A stretch of 54,718 nucleotides of DNA, taken from assembly GCF_000330505.1 (NCBI RefSeq), contig NW_004440274.1, positions 127,822-182,539 on the forward strand. Reading direction: 5' to 3'. Each line of letters starts with the position of its first letter. Within the stretch, counting starts at the first letter, position 1. A model generated the notes under the pieces. The model saw only the letters and a list, made by a program, of their open reading frames with translations, was not told where the DNA came from and did not search any database. Of the stretch, positions 1 to 11,045 are shown piece after piece. This stretch comes from Entamoeba invadens IP1 (lineage: Eukaryota; Evosea; Mastigamoebida; Endamoebidae). A program made the translations under genes and the position numbers.

Positions 1-169
1 TAAAATCAACATCGTGTTTTATTTTAAATAAACACTTTATTTGTATTTTTAATAAAAAATTTGACTGTTATTATTACAGTTTGAATAGAAATATATTAAT
101 ATAATAATTATACATTGTAGCATTGTTTGTAGACGTGAAAAAAAATGAAAGTACGATTATAATTAAATG

Positions 170-440
170 TTGTTTGGAGTTAGTTTTTGAATAAAGAATA
201 CAGACAATTTGTGCGCATTCAATGCATAATAAACCATAAAAAGTCAAAAAAGCATAAACGATCGAACGTGTTTGTATTTCAACGTTGTATTAATAACTTA
301 TCGTATTTTTATCGTAAAGAAACACAATGATTAAAAAAATAACGAACAATTTAATATTTAAACACAAATTTCATATTCAATCACAATGAAATGCAAGGTT
401 GTTTTTTCTACTTTTTTTACGACATATAATATTATACCAT
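170..440 (+). repeat. dispersed repeat, copy A
   Basis: This segment matches the segment beginning at 7014 in order and orientation. Both start with TTGTTTGGAGTTAGTTTT and share a block containing GTGTTTGTATTTCAACG and ATAACTTATCGTATTTTT, then a block ending in AAGGTTGTTT. Similarity fades after about 430. The stretch before 170 also looks weakly related to 6850-7013. No open frame is kept in either copy. It may be the shared flank of two duplicated genes (both copies precede decayed coding remnants) or an old dispersed element. No terminal structure is visible. Confidence 0.6.
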
Positions 441-560
441 ATAACAATGTATAATCAAACAGATGACTTGGATTCAAGTCGGCAAAAGGTCCCTGTGTCC
501 CTGTGTCCGTATCCCCGATCCCCCAAATCCACCAGTTCCGAGTCCGAATGAAGCAAACAG

Positions 561-1419
561 TTGGTTGTCAAGATATCCCAATGTCTGGTTGATGGACTCA
601 CAGCAGTCAGATTAATGCAAGAAGTTGGAGAAGCGTCAAATCTCGGGTTAAATTACAACGAATCAAAGTACTTTTTCTTGGAAATCAACAAGGAAATTGC
701 CAAACTTGCCGCACTGATATTGAGAAAACAACCAAAAGGGAATTAAACCAGAGTGAAACAAATTTCGCTCATTCCCACCTACATGTCAGGAGTATTCTTT
801 GCAGAGAACGACAGCATGAAGTGTTTGAGGAAGAAGTTGAGTGGAAAACAACAATGTGTTTGGGGAAAGATGTCTTTTGTAGACTCTGTTCAAAAAGTTG
901 TTAAGCAGTTTGGTGGGAATAAATATAGGTTGCTCTTCTCTTGTATGACAGACAAGTTTGGCGAATTTGTAAAAGAGAAGGTGGAAATGAGACTGAAGTC
1001 AATTTCTATGTTGCTGCGAACTTACAGATGTATGAACCCAAAATACAATTTGGGAATAAAATAGGACTCCTTTTGGTGTCACTCCCACTCAATAACAAAA
1101 ACTTGAAAATGCGATTCAATTACGATTAAAAGAAAACTTGAGACAACAAAGAACTCAATGGAGGAGTATATTTATTATGTCGTTCAGAGTGTCATTGGGA
1201 TATTCTTCAATTGAATACAAGCTTTGTAAATCAAAATTGTTAAAAAAAAGCCACACTCAATGTAACAACTGACCCGGATTTAAAGACGCCTTAAATTTGG
1301 GTCTAAGGTTGATGACGTCAATGGGTTTGTACAATTTCACACCGCATTTTGGAAATACTGGGTGTGGAATAAGCTTCTTGACTCGATTGGAGATCTCTTT
1401 GTTGCATTGATGAGGCGTA
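561..1419 (+). pseudogene. decayed protein gene, family not recognised
   Basis: Coding-like sequence is scattered over three frames. A 61-codon open frame runs 561-746, then one of about 100 codons from 753 (GKMSFVDSVQKVVKQFGG, MTDKFGEFVKEKVE). Near 985 the protein-like reading moves to the frame ending at 1129 (NETEVNFYVAANLQMYEP). A further short piece around 1300-1419 reads KVDDVNGFVQFHTAFWKYW. The first frame begins at a non-ATG codon. Base composition is less AT-rich than the flanks, as expected for an old exon. I do not recognise the family. The multiple frame changes and stops argue for a pseudogene rather than several small genes. Confidence 0.45.
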
Positions 1420-1429
1420 TTAAATAAAC

Positions 1430-3567
1430 CTTTAAAGCTGTAAAACTTTCGAAAGATCGTTTAATGAACACAATGAAGCTGTTATGTTGTAATTCACGTC
1501 TTTTTTATTCTTTTTATTTCTTTGGTAATTTAAACATACTTCTTTTTAAGTATAAAATTGATTTAATAATTTTTACATTCTTACTTGATAAATGTCAACA
1601 AATTTTAATATTTTTTAATATAATATATCACAAAAGTTAAACTCAAGCAACAAACATAAATGACCAACTTGTTTTATTACTAATTTCAAATTCCTTATTA
1701 TTTATTATTTATAAGTAACTCTAATTAATAACAATTGTAATCAAAAAACATTTATATTCTTAAAATAACAAATTTAAAATTATATGTCGAACTATAACAA
1801 AAAGTTTTAAAAATTATCGATAATTATGCAACAATTTGTTTTTTAAAATATTTTATCCACTTTTTCCAAAAGGAACCTTTTGTTATTTATATTAATTTTG
1901 TTTACTATAATTAAATTGAAATAAAACGTGCATCTTTATGATAAACGAAATCATCATTTTTCAGAACAATCAATGTGTACATAAATTTTTTTAAAAAACA
2001 AAGAATACCAACTTTGTTTTATTGATCAATAAAATCAAAAATATTGTATAAATAACTCTATCAAAATTGGTTAATTTAAATACAAATACTTCTTCAAACG
2101 AAGTCTTAAAGAAGTTATATTATTATTTTATGATTATAATAATAAGACTTCAATTATAATAATTTAAATCTCTCGTAAAAAGTCTGGCTTAAATGATTAA
2201 CTATATTCTAATATAAACAACTGTTTATTATTGGTTTTTATATTTATTATGATAATTCATAATAATATCGAGCTGAACAAAGAGTTCAATTATGATATCG
2301 AGACGCTTTTACTTAAAAAATTACTTAAAAGCTAGTCATAAAAACAAATATTAAACAACAAAGTTTTAAAATAATCATTTTTACAAACTTCTTAACACTT
2401 AAAATTACTCCATTGTTTTTTTTGATTGACCTATTATAATTGGGAAATTAATTCAATTTTTATGATTATAAACAAAAAAAGAAATTCTGAAGTGGTTTAC
2501 TTATAAAAATTCAATCAATTTATCAAAAATATAATCTAAATAATTTATACCTAAAATTAAACATTTTAAGGTTTTTTGACTTTTTGTCGATTAAAACTGG
2601 AACAAAAATAGAATAGAATAATAAATAATAATTATAAACAAATATAAATTGCCAATATTTTTTCAACAAAACAACACAAAATATTATTGTTTATTTTCTC
2701 TTTTATATGTTGAAACAGTGGGCATAAATTAATTGGATAAACCCAAAACAATTTGACATTTGAAAAACAATAAAGTATAATATAACACAACCTGATATCA
2801 AGTATAAGTATTGTTTATAAAACTGTTGAATAATAGAGTTTTATTTATTAAACACACAAACAAAATACAGTTTTCAACAACACGTTTTGAAATTAGTACA
2901 AATTGTTGTAATATTAACTAAATTATCCAAATCTTTTCCCAACAAAAAACAATAAGGAATTACGGATAGAAGGTTAATAAAAAACTTTTTTGTTATTTAA
3001 ACGGAAACTAGATTGTTTTTTCATTTAAAAAGATTTAAAAAATTGCACAATCATAAGTTGAAAAATTGACGTTTTCAATCAAAACACTTGGATTGTGTGC
3101 AGGTCAATAAGGTAATCCAATTGTCCATTTATCAAATTATAAATAATTTAAAAATAGAAAAAATTCTAGTGTTTTAAAATAAAATCTTCAATAATTGAAT
3201 CTTGTTATTAATTAAAATTTGTTTATTGTTATAAATTTGATAAAATAATTTGGAAGCAAAATAAAACAGCACATATTTATGTATATTTTTAGAAAAACGT
3301 ACAAATTAAATTATTGTACACTTCCTTAAAAACGAAACCAGTTTTTATTAAAACAAAAGTTTTTCTGAAATAAGTGTTGTCTAATTTGAATTATACTTGT
3401 TATGCAACATATACTCAAGGTTTAATAAAATAAAAAACATTTGTTATCCAAATACTCAATGGTAGACATTTTAATCACTTTTTTGATTATTAAAGTTAAA
3501 TTACCAAAAAGTCTATAATAGATGAAAATAAAATATTATAAATAACTAAAAAAACAAATATCAAGGA
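1430..3567. other. AT-rich spacer, nothing recognised
   Basis: More than 2 kb of very AT-rich sequence with poly-A and poly-T tracts and no open frame of protein-like composition. I see no tRNA, terminal inverted repeat or tandem repeat in it. Confidence 0.6.
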
Positions 3568-3649
3568 GACAACGTGGCCGAGTGGTCCAAGGCGTATGAC
3601 TCGAAATCATTTCTCATTTGAGGCGTAGGTTCAAATCCTGCCGTTGTCG
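3568..3649 (+). tRNA. tRNA-Ser (anticodon CGA)
   Basis: The sequence folds as an 82-nt class II tRNA. The acceptor strands GACAACG and CGTTGTC pair perfectly. The D region reads TGGCCGAGTGGTCCAAGGC. The anticodon arm TATGA-CTCGAAA-TCATT places CGA at the anticodon. A variable arm (CTC-ATTT-GAG) and the T arm GTAGG-TTCAAAT-CCTGC follow. The long variable arm together with CGA identifies tRNA-Ser decoding UCG. The A box and B box (GGTTCAAATCC) are intact, and a run of T follows at about 3658, consistent with Pol III termination. It lies only 62 bp from a tRNA-Gly gene on the other strand. Confidence 0.95.
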
Positions 3650-3711
3650 TTATATTATTTTATTTTGGATAATAAAAAAACAAAAATATATTGGTTGTGT
3701 ATAAAACAAAA

Positions 3712-3782
3712 TGCATTTGCCGGGACTCGAACCCGGATCTCCACCTTGGAAGGGTGGAATTCTGCCCTTAGACCACAAATGC
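3712..3782 (-). tRNA. tRNA-Gly (anticodon TCC)
   Basis: Read on the minus strand this is a class I tRNA. The acceptor strands GCATTTG and CAAATGC pair perfectly, and the discriminator is A. The anticodon arm CCACC-CTTCCAA-GGTGG gives anticodon TCC, and the T arm is CCGGG-TTCGAGT-CCCGG. TTTT follows directly downstream on the minus strand, a minimal Pol III terminator. It decodes GGA. It is transcribed convergently with the tRNA-Ser gene. Confidence 0.95.
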
Positions 3783-4105
3783 TTCTTATTTTTAAAAATT
3801 AATAACGATGCTTTTTATCACATAATATAAATCATAAATAAAGCAAAATCAATGGATTATTTAGTGTGATACTCGATACACAATCAATTATAATCATGTT
3901 TTAAATAGTTATGAACAAAAAAAAACAGTTTTTAATCAATTCCTATTTTAATTTATTATTACTATCATTGTTATTATTACAAAACTTCTTTTTAATATTA
4001 AATTGTAATTGTTCAAAAGATACTTACTATCTGTTTATACTTTAAATTATTAAAAAAGTTTTGAATTGGGATTTTTAACAGACAAATATATCGATGATTA
4101 AAAAA

Positions 4106-4188
4106 TGGTCCCGGCGGGGATCGAACCCACGACCCTCGCATGACTCTATTCTATAAGTATGATGCACTACCGACTGTGCTACGGGGCC
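4106..4188 (-). tRNA. tRNA-Ile (anticodon TAT) with a 10-nt intron
   Basis: On the minus strand the gene starts GGCCCCGTAGCACAGTCGG and ends in the T arm GTGGG-TTCGATC-CCCGC and CGGGACC plus A. Removing a putative 10-nt intron (4142-4151), one base 3' of the anticodon at the usual tRNA intron site, leaves a 73-nt tRNA with anticodon loop CTTATAA, that is TAT for Ile (AUA). One C-A mismatch in the acceptor stem and one A-C mismatch in the anticodon stem remain, so the exact splice points and the isotype are less certain than for the other two tRNAs. A T6 run follows on the minus strand. Confidence 0.75.
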
Positions 4189-4684
4189 TTTTTAATATTA
4201 TAAACAAGTGTCTAATGTTTTAGTGACATACGTTTAATAATAATAATTAATTTACATTTATTATATAACCAAATCAAAAACGAGTGTGTTTTTGTTATAA
4301 ACCAATTATAATATTTTTGGAAAATCAGGACAATTTTAATTGAGTATTTAAACAAAAACAAAATATTATAAAAGTCGAATATGTGTTGATACATTTTAAA
4401 GTTTAAATTTATATTATTAATTGATTTTTCAGTTTGAATAGGATTGTGGAAGTTGATTTGAAAATGCAAAACCCGGAATTGTCGTAATTTGTGTAAGTAG
4501 GTTCTGTTATTTATTATATAGGTTTTATTATCACTGTTTTTGAGTTTACGTTCTTTTTTGTTATAAAATACACTGAAAGGGAATTGAACTCGGAAACAGT
4601 GGTATGGAAATAGAAACCTCGCAGCATTGGCCTTAGTGCTTTCTAAAATAATATATATTCTTTATATATTGACTCTTGGATTAA

Positions 4685-5670
4685 CATGTGTACCAAATGT
4701 TATTCAATGTGTGAATTGAACGGTTTAGAAACATTTATCGGAATATGTCAAACATGTGCTGATAAATAAACTATGATAACAAATTCAAATACAGAGTATG
4801 GGTTATGTTTTGAATTTGATTCAAGTTGTGAAACGAGCTCAAAAACATCAAGAAAATGCTTAAAATGTAACCTGGTTATTACCCACAATCTGTTTTACCA
4901 TTTACTTGTTAACAATAAGACGAGACACGTGGAAACAATTGTGATAAACAATATGAGAATTGTACTTCATGTGAATTTGGTTACAATTTAAAACTTGATG
5001 GGAATTCGCTTTAATATAAGTCGTGTCAACATTTGATTCCAATTGTCAAACACTTGCTTCCAATGGAGAGAAAGTGTCTAACTTGTAAAGATAAGAACAG
5101 ACCTACCAATAATGAGATTTACAATCAGTGTGTTACAAATATTTCCTGTTTCAAAGCACAAAGACTGACTAATGTGAGAGCTGTTTGATGTTTAACGTCA
5201 ACTGTATCACATATTAGTCAGACTCAATAAAAAAGTGCAAACAATACAACACATTGTATTAATCAAAGACATCTGGCGACTTAAAATGTCAAAGATGTGA
5301 CTCAAAACGTCGTGTTAAATGTGACACAACAACAGGAATATGCAATGGGTGCAAAAGTGGATATGTTCTAACATCATCAATCACAAATAAGTGTTATACT
5401 TGTCAAACTAGTAACACAAATTGTGCTGAGTGTGAAACAGACCAACGAAAGTGCATCAATTGTCAAAGTTGGATGTATCCATCAACTGTAAATCACACAC
5501 ATGTCGATTGTGACGCAAGTTGTAACGGGCGGTGCAACACGTCAACTGGTGTCTGCACAATATTTGCAACAATTCACACTTTTGATGATTTACCAAGCAA
5601 AGTGTGTGTTGCATGCAAATCATTTTACATAACTTTCATCCCATGTTTACCAGACTTTTCGAGAAAGTGA
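4685..5670 (+). pseudogene. decayed CXXC-rich surface protein gene (TMK or Cys-rich ectodomain type)
   Basis: A relic rich in Cys-X-X-Cys pairs. It opens with ATG at 4685 (MCTKCYSMCELNG), is soon interrupted by a stop, and continues in pieces. The best-preserved part is an uninterrupted frame from about 5263 to 5670 containing LKCQRCDS, GICNGCKSGY, KCYTCQ, NCAECE and KCINCQ, then a DASCNGRCNTSTGVCT segment. Regularly spaced CXXC pairs of this kind occur in the extracellular parts of Entamoeba transmembrane kinases and related Cys-rich surface proteins. Several in-frame stops (for example near 5260) and frame changes show it is not functional as it stands. No kinase domain follows it here. Confidence 0.6.
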
Positions 5671-5876
5671 AAAGTGTGTGCAAATGGGTACACTTCGACG
5701 AGGTATTTTGAAAATGTGTTGCTTGTTCTACAATTTCTAAATATTATTTAAATTGATTTAATAATTCCTTTTTAAATTACTTAAAATAATTATATAATAA
5801 AAACTTTGTAAATAATATTTCATATAAAGAGCAACTCGACTAATACAAAGTTTATGCTTGTTCGTGTGTTGTAAAA

Positions 5877-6071
5877 ATGCAAGAACTCGATCCATTCATT
5901 TTCAAATTCGCAAAACCATACCAAGAAAACCTGCCTCTTTTTGATTGTGTGTTTAATAAAATAACACCAATGTTATGAATGTTAAAGAACTCAGACAACG
6001 AAATTCATTTCATCAAACTTGAACAAAAAAAAGAAAGAAATATATTTATCAAATGTTATTGGGTTTTATAA
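5877..6071 (+). pseudogene. short decayed gene with one in-frame TGA
   Basis: Starts with a good ATG context (GTAAAAATG) and reads MQELDPFIFKFAKPYQENLP through codon 33. It meets TGA at 5976-5978 and continues in the same frame for 30 codons (MLKNSDNEIHFIKLEQKK) to TAA at 6069. The composition on both sides of the stop is protein-like. It resembles the N-terminal part of a longer protein that has lost the rest. The function is unknown. Either the 33-residue piece is a stand-alone peptide, or more likely this is a truncated relic. Confidence 0.4.
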
Positions 6072-7013
6072 AATATAAATATGAATACAACAGAGTCTTG
6101 TAGCAACGTTATTGTTAAACATTGTTAAATAACGAGGAGCTGATTATTATTTTTTTCAAAATATACAAATGTTGAAATGATTTATTTAGTTAGTGGATAT
6201 GTACAATTTGATTGCTTAAGACATGAAAGAACTCTTAGTTGAGTTATTTTTTAAAATGTTAATATCCTATCATACATTATTTATAATTTCTCTCGTATAT
6301 AAAAATAAACCTTGATTTTTGATAGTTAATGAGTTTTAACAATTAAAAATATATTGTTATGTTTGTCTCTTTACACCCAATTCGAGTTAAATTTGATTTT
6401 GGAGTAAATATAAATAAGTTGATGTATAAAGAACTTATTTATGAATCCAATAATTATTATATTGGATTAATAAAGAAATAAAAAATCTTTCAATTATATG
6501 TTGTTCCTGTTGTTTTTAATAAACAAAAAATATTCTATAATAAATTAATTGTGATGTTTACAACATTTTATAGTACGACAAGAGGGTTTTACTTTTTATA
6601 ATTTTAGTAATTGTGTTAGAATTGTAAGCAATTAATTTGTTTTGTTTGTTGAATATAATGTATATTTTAGTTGTTATTTATTATAATATTTTTAGTTTTA
6701 TGATTTTTCAAATACCAGTTAATTATTTAAAAAATAATTACAAAAACAAATTGCAATTAACAATACAAATAGAAAAAAATAGCTTTAAAACATATTATAA
6801 TTCAATTGTCAAAATATTGAAAATAGCACAACGTACTCTACTCAATTTTAATTAAAAATATCAACACAATTTGTTTTAAAAATAAAACTTTTTATATTTT
6901 TAATATAATTATACACATTTTTTAAATTATGTATAAAAATAAACAATAAAGAAAGTTATGGCATTGTATCTTAATTTAATTAAAATAGTCTAAGTCATAT
7001 TTATTAATTGGTG
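6072..7013. other. AT-rich spacer
   Basis: Very AT-rich. An open frame at 6637-6855 has the composition of random AT sequence and starts without ATG, so I do not call it. The last 160 bases are weakly similar to positions 1-169. Confidence 0.5.
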
Positions 7014-7300
7014 TTGTTTGGAGTTAGTTTTAATAATATTGTACAGACGATTGTTATGATAGAGAACGCATTCAAAACATGAAAGAAAAATAGAAACCAC
7101 ACAAAAGATCCAAAGTGTTTGTATTTCAACGTGATATCAATAACTTATCGTATTTTTTATTAATAATTAACACAGAAATCGTAATAGAAAAAAGACAACT
7201 CATAATTTAAACGTGAATTTAATAACCAATTTCAACATTCCACAAGGTTGTTTCTTCTTATTTGTTAACATTGAATACATGCTATTTATAAAATACGTTG
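7014..7300 (+). repeat. dispersed repeat, copy B
   Basis: Second copy of the segment at 170-440, in the same orientation. It begins TTGTTTGGAGTTAGTTTT and shares GTGTTTGTATTTCAACG, ATAACTTATCGTATTTTT and AAGGTTGTTT with copy A. The copies differ by many substitutions and small indels, so the duplication is old. Confidence 0.6.
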
Positions 7301-7329
7301 GATAAACTAACCACATAGAGACTATAAAT

Positions 7330-7865
7330 TGTGATATTGGCCGGCTTGTGATCGAGTCGGCAATGATTCCACGCCCAGTCCTAAGTCTTCTGTCATCCAG
7401 TCCCTCACTCATACATCACACAAACTCCGGAAATATTCAAGATTATCCACAAAAGAATTATGAATGGCAACAAATATTACTCGTTGAAGAGTCTTTAATC
7501 TCAAAAAGTCGACTTTCAGTCTCAAAATATGTAATAATGCTATTCAGTCGCCAATTAAATGTGCTTGGAGGTTGTATAAAACATACCCTCTAGACAATGT
7601 AACAATGCTTTGTATCCAATTTTCAATATAAATATTGGGATAGGCGACCAAAGCAACTTGTCACAACATACAGCATTTTATGAATTTCATACAACAAGAC
7701 GAAAAGGATGCAAAATAAAGTCAGTTGATTAATATCTGACTTGCAATGGTATAGATTGTTTCTTTTACCGCATTTTATTACGAGACACCCTGAGTCTAAA
7801 TATCTGCCACATTATGATCAAATTATGTTTTATTACTTCATACCGAAGTTGCTATCCACTGATTA
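7330..7865 (+). pseudogene. decayed protein gene, possibly PP2C-like fragment
   Basis: Protein-like sequence in mixed frames with stops. About 7555-7630 reads CAWRLYKTYPLDNVTMLCIQF, in two runs across position 7600. The next stretch reads INIGIGDQSNLSQHTAFYEF and RRKGCKIKSV, and later RILLRDTLSLNICHIMIKLC. The DNVTMLCIQF piece resembles the C-terminal strand of PP2C phosphatases (DNvTvlvv.F), but this is one short motif and I give it little weight. It follows repeat copy B, just as the unidentified relic at 561 follows copy A. Confidence 0.35.
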
Positions 7866-8994
7866 TGAGTGAATTGAGTTGTTTTAATATATCAATTTAG
7901 TTTATCTTCAAATAAAAATATTGTTATATTTATTTTTAATATATAAAAAGTCATAAAACAAAGTTTTTTGTTTTTGTTTTTTTAAACAGGATAAAGTGCA
8001 ATAAATAATTGACAATAAAATATATTGATATTTTGGTTTGTTGTTGATGTGTTATTTTTAATTATACAACGAGATGAAAATTAATGATATATATATAGTG
8101 AAATAGATATTCGAACGAAACTAATAAATTATTTATATTATTAATATTGTCAAATTAACGATACAATAAAAACACAGTTCCTCAATAAAATACTCAGCTT
8201 TAAATTATACTGAAAATAATAGATAATTGAACATAAACACCAAGTTGTTGGGTATGTTCTTGTTATATTAACCAAATATATTATTTGTAAAATTTTAAAA
8301 TAAAAACACAAACGTGTAATTTCATGAATAAATCAAAATACACACCATAAAATATGCAGAAGATTGTGTTAAATTGATTACAATGACAATATTATATATT
8401 TGTTCTTGATTTTATCAATATATGTATCAATTTACGGCTTATTATAATGTGTTTACAAACCAGCATTAAGCAGTGATTATTATCTTACTATTTCACGTCT
8501 TAATTTTATTATTTTAACATACTGAAATATTATTCAATTAATAGTTAAAAGGAGTTTATGTAAAACAATTTGAACATAACCAGCATTAGCAATGTTCAAC
8601 TTTTATGTTATCAATTCTTTGTGTCTTTTATAAAATGTCACATGTAAAAAACATGTTACAAAATGTTATAAACAAAATGATGAATGTTAATTTAATTTCA
8701 TTAGTTTTTCTAATAGTTGTACATTATTGATATTAAAGTACTTGTCTTGTGATTGTTTGAAAAATAAAAATAACATTTAATTTTGATTTTTGATGAATAT
8801 TTTTAAGATCTGTTCAATTTAAAATTGTTATTCCTCACTTAAATTTTAAAATCTATCAATAAAAACACGTTTTTCTTGCTCTTTTTGTTTATTAACAGTT
8901 AATTTAATTGTCAATGTTTATTTTTTGATGACATGGCACTTAATAAGCAAGAAAATTAAAATAAAATAATGCCAACTTATAATTTAAAACAAGT
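7866..8994. other. AT-rich spacer
   Basis: AT-rich sequence without protein-like open frames, RNA genes or repeats that I can support. Confidence 0.5.
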
Positions 8995-9183
8995 ATGGAC
9001 TCAATCAAAGGAGAAACACTGTTTTTCATTATCGCCTTTATAATTGACGCACTTTTATTGTTGTGAGGAATATCTTTTTACTCTTGGATCCTTTCGTTGA
9101 TTCTATTGCCGTTGTGTTTGGTTTTGACGATTTTATTAATTTTCATGTTTATACACAGACACGACAAGTTTATTGGTGGATAA
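8995..9183 (+). pseudogene. small two-pass membrane protein with one in-frame TGA
   Basis: From ATG at 8995 the frame reads MDSIKGETLFFIIAFIIDAL, meets TGA at 9064-9066 (codon 24), then continues GISFYSWILSLILLPLCL and on to FMFIHRHDKFIGG before TAA at 9181. With the TGA passed it would be a 62-residue protein with two hydrophobic segments (about residues 9-23 and 28-51) and a short charged tail. The strict preservation on both sides of a single stop suggests recent inactivation, or a sequencing error. The function is unknown. Confidence 0.45.
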
Positions 9184-9544
9184 ATTAAATGTTGTCTGAA
9201 TCATGTTTTGTATCAAAAATTGTGGTGTAATGTTTGAATATATTGATAAATAACTGGTTATAAAAATGAATAGTTATTTTATTTGTTTTTATGTTGTTTT
9301 AGTTCTACTTAATATTGATTTTAAAATGTATTTACTATTTAAATTATTTACAAACACGTGATTCCTGTTATTATAAATTAAAGTCGTTTTATCAAATTGA
9401 AATAAAAAAACAGTCGCAAATTTTGAAATTTATTTTGACAGAGTACAAGAAGCTGTTTTTCTAAATAATTTGATTTTTTTTATTTAAAAGTAAAAAGAGC
9501 ATTTAAAAACAGTCTGAACAGAATTTAAAGAAACGACCAAAAAT

Positions 9545-10005
9545 ATGAAAAGTGATATTGAAGTGTTATCTGCAAACAATGACACTGTTATTTACAAAAT
9601 CTTCAAAACACAAAAAAGCAAATACCTTAAAGCTCAAATATTAGATTTGCAAAAATTTAATATTGAAAATGACTTCAAAGTGTTTACAAAATTCGTAAAA
9701 ACTTCTTCTGCAATTAATTAGAGATTGGTAGAAGAACAAAATGAACTTGACACAAAAACAGAATTGCTGCTTTTACAACATCTGTATACATGATATGGAA
9801 AATCGTATTTGTTTAAAGTTATAAACGGACAATTGAATTACATGATGATACTTTGTATTTTGGACACCAATTGGAAATACTAGATTTGTGATTAAATTAT
9901 ATTACTAATAAAGATTGTTGATTAAAGACGAAATTTACATAAAAAGTGGTTCGGAATGTCTTTGAATACGACGGAGAAAAGGGTGCTTTATTTGGTAAAG
10001 ATCTT
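9545..10005 (+). pseudogene. decayed protein gene, family not recognised
   Basis: Starts at ATG 9545 and reads MKSDIEVLSANNDTVIYKIF followed by KSKYLKAQILDLQKFNIEND. It meets a stop (TAG at 9719), continues in frame RLVEEQNELDTKTELLLLQH to a TGA near 9793, and then decays. The residue composition before and after the first stop is coding-like. I cannot assign a family. It ends just before the inverted-repeat element at 10029. Confidence 0.4.
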
Positions 10006-10028
10006 TGCAATGGTTAAAAATAATAATA

Positions 10029-11043
10029 AACTGTTTTTCAAAAGTCGGTACTGTCATATTTTTAGAACTTCCTAAAGTCCCGTTTTTTATTTTTGTTTTT
10101 TCCTAAAAAAACAAAAAACAAAAAATCGAAAGTACCGACTTTATTTTGAAAAAAAATACCAATCCCGTTCAATTATTTTCGTACATATTCGGGAAAATAT
10201 CGTAATATTAGCCAGCCTTTTCCAAAAAACTCGGTCCCGTTATTTGATTTGACCTCAACTCGATACTTCGCAACATATATTCAACATTGTTGGTTTAAAA
10301 GCACAACAATTAACGTTTAAGTGAATTTGGATGGTGTTGTTCGTGTCGAGTTTTAACTGAATATTACTTTCGTTAAAATTTAATTGAAATTTAAAACAAA
10401 CTGTGGTTTTCTATTCTGAATAAAAAATAATGAAATATAGAGTTCAAAAAACACCAAAAAAATTACAGTAAATGTTTGATAATTTTGACAGGCATAAGTC
10501 AAATTGTCAAAGGGCAACACTAGAAAAGACGATAAAATAATACAAAATAACAATATTGTTTTGTTATTGGATATTTTTAAAAAGATGTTCTCACTGAAAT
10601 GCTTAAAAAGAATGTCGACTTTATAAAACCCAACAAAGATAAGTTATCAAATCATTTTGTAATTTTTATTTTTCTTGTGACAACACTATTAAGCATACTA
10701 ATCTCGGAACCTAGCTTATGTTTTCTGAATATTTTATAAAATAATAAAATGTTTGATAATAATAAAGATTGACATTAAATTTATTTGCTTCTGTACTAAA
10801 ATGCACTTTTGGGACAATTCACATGTTTTTCTGAAACAAAAATCCTGTTATTTCAAATTTTATATGGAATTTTTTAATGCTTATAAATTCTCCAAATAAA
10901 AAAATAATTTTTGAAGACTGTTTTTCTCTTTTTTATTTGGAAAAAATAAGTGAATTTATTACAAAAAAAAGATTCCCAAAAATAATAAACAAAATAAATG
11001 CAAAAAATCGGGACACCTCAGTACCGACTTTTGAAAAACAGTT
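10029..11043. mobile_element. TIR element, about 1.0 kb, TA target site
   Basis: Both ends carry a perfect 25-bp inverted repeat beginning AACTGTTTTTCAAAAGTCGG (left 10029, right ending 11043). They are flanked by TA at 10027-10028 and 11044-11045, as expected for a Tc1/mariner-type insertion. A second inverted copy of the AAAGTCGGTAC motif lies inside the left end (about 10127-10142), giving a subterminal hairpin. No transposase is readable inside; the open frame at 10877 lacks protein-like composition. I call it a non-autonomous or decayed element. Confidence 0.8.
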
Positions 11044-11045
11044 TA

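Noticed and set aside
4212..4469. 85-codon minus-strand frame next to tRNA-Ile
   Set aside because: Ile/Asn/Lys/Phe-rich composition typical of chance frames in AT-rich sequence; no motif.
5976..9066. Idea that TGA is read as an amino acid (two relics with one in-frame TGA)
   Set aside because: All intact genes of the window avoid in-frame TGA, and other relics carry TAA and TAG as well, so ordinary pseudogene decay is simpler.
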